A stretch of DNA of 34,596 nucleotides from an uncultured Bariatricus sp. (lineage in GTDB: Bacteria; Bacillota; Clostridia; Lachnospirales; Lachnospiraceae): contig CAKRFP010000028.1 of NCBI GenBank assembly GCA_934320645.1, forward strand, positions 1 through 34,596. Reading direction: 5' to 3'. The position numbers and the translations under genes were made by a program. The notes beneath the pieces are model-generated. The model was not told the origin of the DNA. It was given only the letters and a program-made list of their open reading frames with translations, and ran no database searches. Below are positions 8,163-15,820 of the stretch, in pieces (within the stretch, counting starts at the first letter, position 1; each line of letters starts with the position of its first letter).

Positions 8163-9497
8163 TCACTTTTTCAGCAGACGCATGATTTTTCTCATCGGTT
8201 CTGTTATTTTCCAGCTGGTTGAATTTGCATATGTCTGGATCATTTCATCCTGCTCCCTGATCTTATCCTCATATTTCTTAAGCTGCCCTGTTTTCTGTTC
8301 CATCCGTCTGCCAAGTTCATCCAGCTGTTCTTCATAATGCGCGGTCTGCCTTCGCTGTCCTTCTATATATTCCTGCTGCTGTTCAATCGCTGCATTTTGT
8401 TTTTCAAGCTGTTCTTTCTGCTGCCCGATATACTCATCTTTCTGTCTGAGAATATCTTTATAATACGCCAGTTGCTGGCTTCCTTCTTCAATTTCGCTTA
8501 TCAGCCATGGTGTCTTATACATATGTTCCCCGTTCCACTGATACAGATCAAAAATATCCAGATGAAAATGCTCTCTTAAAGTTTCCATTGCATTTGCTTC
8601 TCTCATAGTCTTCCCCAGTATTTCCATCCCCGCTGCTTTCAGTCCCGGTACTTCCTCTATACATTTCATCAACCAGAATGCTTTTTCAAATTCCAGCTGT
8701 AAATGTGATACAGAATCCGGATTCCGGAAATCTTCCCGGAAAAACTGACAAAATTTTTCATCCGTCATCGATTCAACACAATTTTTCCGGATCATGACAG
8801 ATTCATTAAATGCGCGGACTGAATTTTCTCTTGTTGACATACTGATCTGTTTCTTTCCTTTTATATCCCATTGAAAACGGATCATTCTCTCTTCCAGAAC
8901 CGTGATCTCTGCTTCACTTACAATCCGAAGCCACAGATCATAATCTGCCAGCTGGCGATACAAAAGATTGAAATATCCGATCTTATCCAATACAGATTTT
9001 CTGACCAGAGCTGAGGGATGACAAAGAAAATTCCCAGATTGCAGAAGCGTATGCAGATATTCTTTCTGTGTCGAACACTTCCTGTCAAAAAGCTCTGCCA
9101 TATCCCTGCATTCTTCTGACAGATCATTGCCACTTTCATCAACCAGATATACTCTCGTAAAACATGCACCGAGCATCCGATCCTGTTCCATAACCGCCAC
9201 CTGCTTTTCCAGCTTGTCCGGCAGCCATGCATCATCGCTGTTCATAAATGCCACATAATCTCCTTGGCAGTGATCAAGCCCCTGATTTGCCGCATAACAG
9301 TAAAATGAATTACGATCCAGTTTAAAATACCTGATCCGTGGATCCTGATAACTCTTTATCAGTTCTTCTGTTCCGTCGTTCGATCCGTCATCTACGATGA
9401 CAAATTCGAAATCCTGATACGTCTGACAGAGGACGCTGTCAATCGCCTGTTTCAAACAAAATCTCCGGTTATAAGTACACATCAAAACGCTAACCAT
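8163..9497 (-). CDS. GT2 glycosyltransferase with C-terminal coiled coil
   Basis: 444 aa. The GT-A domain of family GT2 occupies about residues 1-220: VSVLMCTYNR at the start, VIVDDGSNDGT near 33 and FMNSDDAWLPDK near 83 carrying the acidic metal-binding pair. A middle helical region is followed by a long Gln/Glu/Lys-rich heptad stretch (about 330-425) likely to form a coiled coil, ending in TSWKITEPMRK and a basic tail, as in glycosyltransferases of cell-wall polysaccharide loci. Start chosen at 9497 because it begins the GT2 fold and shares one base with the stop of the rhodanese lipoprotein gene (TAATG), indicating translational coupling. An upstream in-frame ATG at 9524 would add nine atypical residues. 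Probable last gene of the polysaccharide operon. Confidence 0.88.
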   Translation of the reverse strand: MVSVLMCTYNRRFCLKQAIDSVLCQTYQDFEFVIVDDGSNDGTEELIKSYQDPRIRYFKLDRNSFYCYAANQGLDHCQGDYVAFMNSDDAWLPDKLEKQVAVMEQDRMLGACFTRVYLVDESGNDLSEECRDMAELFDRKCSTQKEYLHTLLQSGNFLCHPSALVRKSVLDKIGYFNLLYRQLADYDLWLRIVSEAEITVLEERMIRFQWDIKGKKQISMSTRENSVRAFNESVMIRKNCVESMTDEKFCQFFREDFRNPDSVSHLQLEFEKAFWLMKCIEEVPGLKAAGMEILGKTMREANAMETLREHFHLDIFDLYQWNGEHMYKTPWLISEIEEGSQQLAYYKDILRQKDEYIGQQKEQLEKQNAAIEQQQEYIEGQRRQTAHYEEQLDELGRRMEQKTGQLKKYEDKIREQDEMIQTYANSTSWKITEPMRKIMRLLKK

Positions 9498-10426
9498 TAT
9501 TCTACATCTCCAACAACAGCCCATCTCCAGAATGACTGATCATAATTGTATGTATGTTCAAATCCACACATTTCCATTACCAGCTGTGTATATGCCGAAC
9601 GGATTCCTCCTGTACAATAAGTGACGATCTCATCATCTTTAGACAGTCCGGCATCCTCAAACATTTTTGTCAGTTCTTCATTGGATTTCAGATATCCTGC
9701 ATCATCGAACAGATCTGTGTACCGGATATGAATTGCTCCCGGAAGATGTCCTCCCTTTGCTTCATCATACAGAATTGCTCCTTCATATTCTTCATCGGTA
9801 CGCACATCCACAATTTTGTACTTATCATAATTCTTCTGTAATTCTTCGGTTGTCATTACGTGCGAGTAATCAATTTTATCAATTTCAACTTCTGCCGGTT
9901 CCGGTTTGGATGCAAGGAACTGTGTCTTGACCCCACTGTCTTTCAGGGCTTTCCATCCACCATCTACCATTTTTACATCTTCATATCCGGCTGCCCGAAG
10001 TTCCCAGAGAAGTCTCGCGTCATCTCCCCATCCGTCTAAGGTCTCACCGATCAGAATAATTTCTTTATCCTTTGTAATTCCAAGATTGCCAAGAGTCTCT
10101 TCCAGCTGTTCCGGCTCCTGGATGCACCCCCATTTCTCATCTCCCTGCTTTCCTTCTGTAATACTCCAGTCCTGCCATACTGTAGCAATTGCACCTTTTA
10201 CAGTTCCAAGGATCGCCTGCTTTTCTCCCCTTCCATCTACAAACAGCGTATTTTCATCTCCAACCTTGCTGATTGCATACTCCGGCTCAACAATCCACTC
10301 TCCTACAAAATGATTTTCATCAGATTTCTCTGCCCTACTTTCTGTCTTCTGTTTCTGTCCACATCCTGTCAGACCAATTGTTGCAACAAGCAATACACTG
10401 CATAACCACTTTGTTCTTTTTCTCAT
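9497..10426 (-). CDS. Rhodanese-like lipoprotein, two domains (copy 2)
   Basis: 309 aa. The signal peptide has the lipobox LTGC with Cys at residue 22. The first rhodanese-like domain carries LFVDGRGEKQA but its loop region (GETLDGWGDDAR) lacks Cys. The second has KIVDVRTDEEY and the active loop YCTGGIRSAY, followed by a LVMEMCGFE segment shared with copy 1. Long segments match the lipoprotein at 7144-8052, so the two are recent paralogs. It sits 15 bases after the LCP gene with a strong GGGGAGG site and is coupled by TAATG to the glycosyltransferase, so it belongs to the polysaccharide operon. A role in sulfur transfer at the cell surface is inference; direct modification of the polysaccharide is not shown. 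Confidence 0.9.
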   Translation of the reverse strand: MRKRTKWLCSVLLVATIGLTGCGQKQKTESRAEKSDENHFVGEWIVEPEYAISKVGDENTLFVDGRGEKQAILGTVKGAIATVWQDWSITEGKQGDEKWGCIQEPEQLEETLGNLGITKDKEIILIGETLDGWGDDARLLWELRAAGYEDVKMVDGGWKALKDSGVKTQFLASKPEPAEVEIDKIDYSHVMTTEELQKNYDKYKIVDVRTDEEYEGAILYDEAKGGHLPGAIHIRYTDLFDDAGYLKSNEELTKMFEDAGLSKDDEIVTYCTGGIRSAYTQLVMEMCGFEHTYNYDQSFWRWAVVGDVE

Positions 10427-10441
10427 TTCCTTTTTCCTCCC

Positions 10442-11731
10442 CTAATCATCACCGTAATAGTAATCTTCCTCATAATAATCCGGTAGTGTCTCTGTATCCG
10501 GCTGCTGTGGTTCTGTCACTGCCTGCGAACCTGAACCACTGTCTCCCGATGAACTGCCGGAATCCGTTCCTGCATTTCCATCTTCCGTCACTTCTATATT
10601 ACTTTCTGTATGATTCGTTTCCTCAGATGTCTTGTCTTCCGACTTTTCATTCTCTTTTTCCGTCTCGTCTGTTTCCTCATATTTCCCACTGGAAAGCGCA
10701 TCTTTTATTTCATCATCAATTCCTTTTACTGTCCCTGATACCTGATAATCTGTATCTCCAAACAAGAACTGATGTACTTCGGCAACATTGGATGCCAGTG
10801 TATCTGCGATTTCTGTACTTCCTACACCAGAAAGCATTTTGGAATACCTTGTATTTGGAAATCCGAGTGTTTCACCTACTTTATATTTTTGAAAATCTTT
10901 CGCATAATTCAGAATTTCAGTAAAAGAAAAATTGGTCGCAATCTGTGGAAAAACACTGTCAGCAATCTTATTGATCGTCGTCAGATCCATCTGCTGCAGC
11001 TTCTGCATGATATTCAGAAGAACGATTCTCTGACGCACTGTACGCTGCGCATCGCCACCATCTGTATAACGGATTCTGGCATACGAAACCGCCTGTACTC
11101 CATTCAGATGATAGGTTCCTCCGACCTCCGGTTCAATCTTCTTATAACTTTTTCCGGTTACTTCAGAAGTCTCTACACAATAGTTATTCATATGGACTAC
11201 TTCCGCATCAGTCAGTTCCAGATCCATTCCTCCCACCGCATCAATCACATCAACTAAAGCGTTAAAATTCACAGATACATATTTCTCAATATTCATATCC
11301 ATATTCTCATTCAGAAGTGCAACACCCCCATCCGGCCCGAAATAGGAATAGGCAGCATTCGCCTTATTATAGCTTCCATCTTTCAGCCGCATAAAAGTAT
11401 CACGATACACCGATACCATCTTCACCTCATAAGTTTCCTGATTCAGACTTACAATCATGATCGTATCACTGCGGTTTCCTTTATCCAGTGAACCGTCCCT
11501 GGAATCCAGTCCGAATACTGCCACATTCAGGTATCCACTCTTATGTTCCACCTCTTCTGTAATCGATTCCTTCAGTGTTTCTTTTTTTACTTCGATTTTC
11601 TGGATTTTGTTCACTTTGCTGGCAGCATAACCAAATACTGCACATGCCATCCCCAGAACAAGAATCAGCATCATGCAAATAATCCCAATAATCTTTTTCT
11701 TCCACGACCATCCTGCTATTTTTTTAAGCAT
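10442..11731 (-). CDS. LCP-family (LytR-CpsA-Psr) wall polymer ligase
   Basis: 429 aa. A short cytoplasmic basic N terminus and one membrane helix (about residues 12-36) precede the extracellular LCP domain (about 65-270), with VFGLDSRDG, RSDTIMIVSLN, the SVYRDTFM segment and YARIRYTDGGDAQRTVRQ, whose Asp and Arg residues bind polyprenyl pyrophosphate. The C-terminal third is an acidic Glu/Ser/Gly-rich low-complexity tail. LCP proteins attach undecaprenyl-linked polymers to peptidoglycan, which fits the exporter and glycosyltransferases upstream. Start at 11731 chosen because AGGAG lies 8 bases before it; the in-frame GTG at 11740 and ATG at 11737 sit too close to that site. Overlaps the preceding GT2 gene by 8 bases. 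Confidence 0.92.
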   Translation of the reverse strand: MLKKIAGWSWKKKIIGIICMMLILVLGMACAVFGYAASKVNKIQKIEVKKETLKESITEEVEHKSGYLNVAVFGLDSRDGSLDKGNRSDTIMIVSLNQETYEVKMVSVYRDTFMRLKDGSYNKANAAYSYFGPDGGVALLNENMDMNIEKYVSVNFNALVDVIDAVGGMDLELTDAEVVHMNNYCVETSEVTGKSYKKIEPEVGGTYHLNGVQAVSYARIRYTDGGDAQRTVRQRIVLLNIMQKLQQMDLTTINKIADSVFPQIATNFSFTEILNYAKDFQKYKVGETLGFPNTRYSKMLSGVGSTEIADTLASNVAEVHQFLFGDTDYQVSGTVKGIDDEIKDALSSGKYEETDETEKENEKSEDKTSEETNHTESNIEVTEDGNAGTDSGSSSGDSGSGSQAVTEPQQPDTETLPDYYEEDYYYGDD

Positions 11732-12659
11732 CCTCATCACTCCTTTCTATCCAGTAATTGCGATTCAATGTCAGTTTCATGATGAGACTTTCCGGTAATC
11801 GTCCGTAATGTTTTCCCATCTGGTAGCCCAGATATTTGCACCCGCTTTCCACAAACAGCTGCATAATCTGCAAATATTTTCTTTCTTTTAATAGCTTTTT
11901 CACAAGTGTGCAAATCAGGTGCATGCCTTCTTTTTCTGACTTTACTTTTCCAAATATTTCCGGATGACATGCCTGCGATACCCCCTGGTCAAAATTTCTC
12001 CTTACCAGCTCTCTGTAAGTATACTCATGAGAATGTATCACCCGTGCATCTGCTTTATAAATAATCTTCCATCCACTTCGGACTGCTCCTGCCGCAAAGA
12101 TCAGATCTTCATTGAAGATGACCGGATGTGGAAATCCTCCCAGTTCCAGATAGACTCCTCTCCGATAGGCAGCACACACATTGGAGCAAAAATAAGTTTT
12201 TATTCCAAGCTCTGGCAGATCCTTCTGCGATTTAATCTGGCTTTTTGGGGGATAATTGAATACTCTCGTATATTTTTCCAACAGACCACAGTTCTGATCC
12301 GGTATCTGTCTGGCATAAGCTGCCACAGCATCCGGATGTTCCTTTAATGCTTCTGAAAGCTTTTCCAAAAGAAACAGATCTGCCGGAACTGCATCCTGGG
12401 TCATCATAACCACAATATCTGCATCCGACATCCGAATCCCCAGATCTCTGGTTCTTCCATGATCAAATTCTTTTTCCGGAATCGGAATCTCTGTAACGGA
12501 AACCCTGTCTTTACAGGCCGAAACATCCAACTTTATCCCATCTCTGGTATGCAGCAGAATAATTTGTTCTGGAAGATATGTCTGTCTGCTAAGTCCATAT
12601 AATACTTTATGTAGTTTTTCTGTCGGTCTGTAGACCGGTATGATCACATCTATCTTCAT
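11724..12659 (-). CDS. GT2 rhamnosyltransferase-like glycosyltransferase
   Basis: 311 aa GT2 enzyme. MKIDVIIPVYRPTEKL opens the GT-A fold; EFDHGRTRDLGI near residue 63 and MMTQDAVPAD near 90 are typical of the rhamnosyltransferase-like subgroup, with Asp in the metal site. FNEDLIFAAGAVRSGWKI near 182 holds the ED catalytic-base motif, and RNYWIERSDEDA ends the protein. Given the dTDP-rhamnose operon nearby, addition of rhamnose to the lipid-linked chain is likely but not proven. Its start overlaps the stop of the priming transferase (ATGA) and its end overlaps the LCP gene, so it sits mid-operon. Confidence 0.88.
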   Translation of the reverse strand: MKIDVIIPVYRPTEKLHKVLYGLSRQTYLPEQIILLHTRDGIKLDVSACKDRVSVTEIPIPEKEFDHGRTRDLGIRMSDADIVVMMTQDAVPADLFLLEKLSEALKEHPDAVAAYARQIPDQNCGLLEKYTRVFNYPPKSQIKSQKDLPELGIKTYFCSNVCAAYRRGVYLELGGFPHPVIFNEDLIFAAGAVRSGWKIIYKADARVIHSHEYTYRELVRRNFDQGVSQACHPEIFGKVKSEKEGMHLICTLVKKLLKERKYLQIMQLFVESGCKYLGYQMGKHYGRLPESLIMKLTLNRNYWIERSDEDA

Positions 12660-14005
12660 CTTCCGTTAAAAAACCCTTTAAAAAATGTCAGAACCAATAT
12701 TTTCAAATCAAGTCCCATTGTCCAGTTTTCAATATAGTAAAGATCATATTCGATCCGCTTCTCAATGGAAGTGTCTCCACGGTATCCATTAATCTGCGCC
12801 CAGCCAGTCATTCCCGGACGCACCTGATGTTTTACCATATAACGTGGAATTTCATCCCGGAACTTTTGCACAAACTGTGGTCTTTCCGGTCTTGGCCCTA
12901 CCAGACTCATCTCTCCTTTCAGCACATTAAAAAGCTGCGGCAGTTCATCAATACTCGTCCTACGGATCAGCTTTCCAACCGGTGTAATCCTCGGATCATT
13001 CCTGGTAGACCATTCTGTTTTTTCCTCTTCTTCATCCTGCATGATCATAGACCGAAATTTGTACATATAAAATACCTGGTTATGCAGTCCAACTCTTTCC
13101 TGCCGGTAGATCACACTTCCTTCCTCTGTAAAGGCAACCACCAGCGCAGTAAGCAACATGACCGGTGAAAAAAGGAGGATTGCAACCGTTGCCCCAATCA
13201 GATCAACTGCCCTCTTTACCGCTCGGTTTCGCATGATATTCAGTGGAACTCTGCGGACATGGATCACCGGAATTCCCTGCATATCCTCAATATAAGGCCT
13301 GGTAGAAATCACATTTCCAAAATCAGGAATCATTTTCGTGTGCACCCCTGCCTTCTCACAGACATTCACAATCCGCTCCAGTTTCCCATAATCCTCTGCA
13401 CGAAGCGCAATCACAACCTCATCCAGTTCATTCTCCTCCAGTATTCTTTCCAGTTTCTCTTCATCTTTCAGATGGGCAAACACATGATATCCCCACTTAG
13501 GATTCTGTCTCAGTCTGTCCATATACTGTTCTGCTGCCTGACTCTCTCCGACCATCAGAATATGTTTCTGATTCATCCCCTGCTTTCGTATTTCCCACAG
13601 TACTGTACGGATCAGATATCTTGAAACAAATTCCAGAAAAATATTTACAAGAAAGAAAATGCACAGCATCTGTCTTGAAAAATGCTCCTGCTTTATAAAA
13701 TAAAGTACCAGGATAAAAGCCATAAGACCAATCCCATTGGCACGAATGATATCCCACAATTCCTGCCTGTAACTTTTTATCCTTCTTGGCATATAAAGTT
13801 GAAAACTGCTATACAAAAGCAGATATCCGGGAATTATAAAAAACAGAGCTGAAAAATACGTTTGCACCGGCAGGACTCCTGCGTCCTGCACAAAAATCCC
13901 ACTCCTGAATCTCAGATACCACGAGAAAAGATATGCGACAGCAATAATTCCTGCATCTGCACATACCTGTGCTTTATTTAGCATCCGCTGATTGTTCTTT
14001 ATCAA
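12656..14005 (-). CDS. Polyprenyl-phosphate sugar-1-phosphate transferase (priming enzyme)
   Basis: 449 aa, full-length polyisoprenyl-phosphate hexose-1-phosphate transferase of the WbaP/CpsE type. N-terminal membrane helices (about residues 10-130), a central Rossmann-like domain (HILMVGESQAAEQ near 149), one further membrane segment near 275 and a C-terminal catalytic domain with YRQERVGL, MYKFRSM, RRTSIDELPQLFNVLKG and SLVGPRPERP. It starts repeat-unit synthesis by moving a sugar phosphate onto undecaprenyl phosphate at the inner membrane face. The start appears to be TTG at 14005, preceded by GGTGG; the first ATG (13984) has no ribosome binding site. 18 bases after the upstream GT gene and overlapping the next gene by 4. 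Confidence 0.92.
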   Translation of the reverse strand: MIKNNQRMLNKAQVCADAGIIAVAYLFSWYLRFRSGIFVQDAGVLPVQTYFSALFFIIPGYLLLYSSFQLYMPRRIKSYRQELWDIIRANGIGLMAFILVLYFIKQEHFSRQMLCIFFLVNIFLEFVSRYLIRTVLWEIRKQGMNQKHILMVGESQAAEQYMDRLRQNPKWGYHVFAHLKDEEKLERILEENELDEVVIALRAEDYGKLERIVNVCEKAGVHTKMIPDFGNVISTRPYIEDMQGIPVIHVRRVPLNIMRNRAVKRAVDLIGATVAILLFSPVMLLTALVVAFTEEGSVIYRQERVGLHNQVFYMYKFRSMIMQDEEEEKTEWSTRNDPRITPVGKLIRRTSIDELPQLFNVLKGEMSLVGPRPERPQFVQKFRDEIPRYMVKHQVRPGMTGWAQINGYRGDTSIEKRIEYDLYYIENWTMGLDLKILVLTFFKGFFNGR

Positions 14006-14023
14006 AATACCACCATCTTTTCT

Positions 14024-15817
14024 CTATCCATCCTCTTTTTCGCGCAAAGAATAATCACACTTCACCAGCGTAAGATTGGGATTGTACATCGGATCTCCTT
14101 TTTCCATGATTTCAGACCAGGTCCGGCGTACATAATCAATCTCGCACTGATATCTTCTGATCTTTTCCTCATTATCCTCTGCCCCTCTCGATCTGGATTC
14201 ATAATGATACAGTTCCACATAAGGGTCATATACTACAAGATATCCGCATCTGCGTACCTTCAGACAGAAATCAATATCGTTGAACGCCACTGCAAGTCGC
14301 TCCTCAAATCCACCCACTTCTTCATATACGGAACGCTTTACCATCATACAGGCTGCTGTCACCGCTGACAGATCCTGCTGGGTACTTGCTTTGTGCAGAT
14401 ACCCGGAATAACCTTTGGGAAGCCCCCGAAACATATTTCCAGCAATTCCCCGAATCCCAATAACAACTCCTGCATGCTGCACCTGACCATTTGGATAATA
14501 AAGCTTTGCTCCAACAATCCCGACTTCTTTTCTCTGGCAATTTGCAAGCATTTCTCCCAGCCAGTCCTTTCCGATCACTTCCGTATCATTATTCAGAAGT
14601 ACCAGATATTCTCCATCTGTCTGGCTTACTGCGTAGTTATTGATTGCCGAATAATTAAATGGCCCATCCCATCTCAGAATTCGGATATGGTCCGATTCTA
14701 TTTTATCATAGTAAGCAAACGTCTCTGCCTTTTTACTGTTATTTTCAATAATCGTAATCTCATAATTCTTATAAGTCGATTTGGAAATGGACTGCAGACA
14801 TTTTTCCAGATCTTTCACATGATCTTTATTGGGAATCAAAATGGAAATCTTCGGATTTCCCTGCACCTTATACCGGACACGATAAAACCCTCTATCCAGT
14901 TCCGGTAAAACTTCTGCATGTTCACCACATCTTAGCAGATGTGCTTCTATGGCACGCTGTCCGGCCTCAAATGCATAAGTTTTACTGATTGGATTGTCCG
15001 CAGTAGAAACCTGATGTACCCTCCAATGATAAAGAATCCTCGGCACATGCGCCGTTATCGTTTTTTCCACACACCTGAAAACCAGATCGTAATCCTGCGC
15101 TCCGTCAAATTCACTTCTCAGACCGCCCATTTCTTCGATCAGACTTTTTTTAATCACACAAAAATGACAGATATAATTATTCGCCCGCAACAGATCCAGA
15201 TTGAAATCCGGTTTAAAATGCGGCTGAAAATGTTTTTTCAGATCTGCCGTCACTTTGTCCTCATCTGAATAAAGAAGTCCGGCCTCCGGATATTCATTCA
15301 GTTTCTTTACCATCTCATACAGCGCATCCGGCGCAAGCAGATCATCCTGATCCAGAAAACCAATATAGGTTCCGGAAGCTTCCTTTATCGCTGCATTTGT
15401 ATTTTCAGAAATTCCTCTGTTTTCACGCATTCCGATCAGACGGACAGTTTTTCCTTTAAACACATCCTCTTCGAGAATTTCTTCTATTCTGCGTCTCTCT
15501 TCATCCGGAACAGCCATACAGAGTTCCCAGTTTTTATAAGTCTGCCGGCATACTGACAAAAGCATCTGTCTCAAAAATTCCTCCGGCGCCTGATATACCG
15601 GAACAACAATACTGAGCAGGGGTGCATACGAAAACTCTTCCTGTCTTTGTCTTTCCAGTTCTTCTTTGGTCCGCCTGTGATTCTGATACCATTTTTCATA
15701 ATCAATCTTCTGAAAACGGATCCTTTCTTTTAAACGTATCATAAACTCTTTTGGTCCAAAGTACCGAAGATATACAAGTCCTTTTTTTACCCGATACAGA
15801 GACATTTTATTGAACAT
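14024..15817 (-). CDS. Bifunctional GT2-GT2 glycosyltransferase
   Basis: 597 aa with two GT-A domains in one chain. The first begins near residue 68 (LLSIVVPVYQAP), with GFLDQDDLLAPDALYE near 173. The second begins near 322 (PKISILIPNKDH), with LVLLNNDTEVIGKDW near 402 carrying DxE-type metal ligands and AVAFNDIDFCLKVRRCGY near 512. Likely transfers two sugars, plausibly rhamnoses, during chain assembly in the cytoplasm. Strongly similar in architecture and sequence to the protein encoded at 15821-18277, from which it is separated by only 3 bases, so the pair arose by duplication. GGAG precedes the ATG by 7 bases. Confidence 0.88.
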   Translation of the reverse strand: MFNKMSLYRVKKGLVYLRYFGPKEFMIRLKERIRFQKIDYEKWYQNHRRTKEELERQRQEEFSYAPLLSIVVPVYQAPEEFLRQMLLSVCRQTYKNWELCMAVPDEERRRIEEILEEDVFKGKTVRLIGMRENRGISENTNAAIKEASGTYIGFLDQDDLLAPDALYEMVKKLNEYPEAGLLYSDEDKVTADLKKHFQPHFKPDFNLDLLRANNYICHFCVIKKSLIEEMGGLRSEFDGAQDYDLVFRCVEKTITAHVPRILYHWRVHQVSTADNPISKTYAFEAGQRAIEAHLLRCGEHAEVLPELDRGFYRVRYKVQGNPKISILIPNKDHVKDLEKCLQSISKSTYKNYEITIIENNSKKAETFAYYDKIESDHIRILRWDGPFNYSAINNYAVSQTDGEYLVLLNNDTEVIGKDWLGEMLANCQRKEVGIVGAKLYYPNGQVQHAGVVIGIRGIAGNMFRGLPKGYSGYLHKASTQQDLSAVTAACMMVKRSVYEEVGGFEERLAVAFNDIDFCLKVRRCGYLVVYDPYVELYHYESRSRGAEDNEEKIRRYQCEIDYVRRTWSEIMEKGDPMYNPNLTLVKCDYSLREKEDG

Positions 15818-15820
15818 CTC

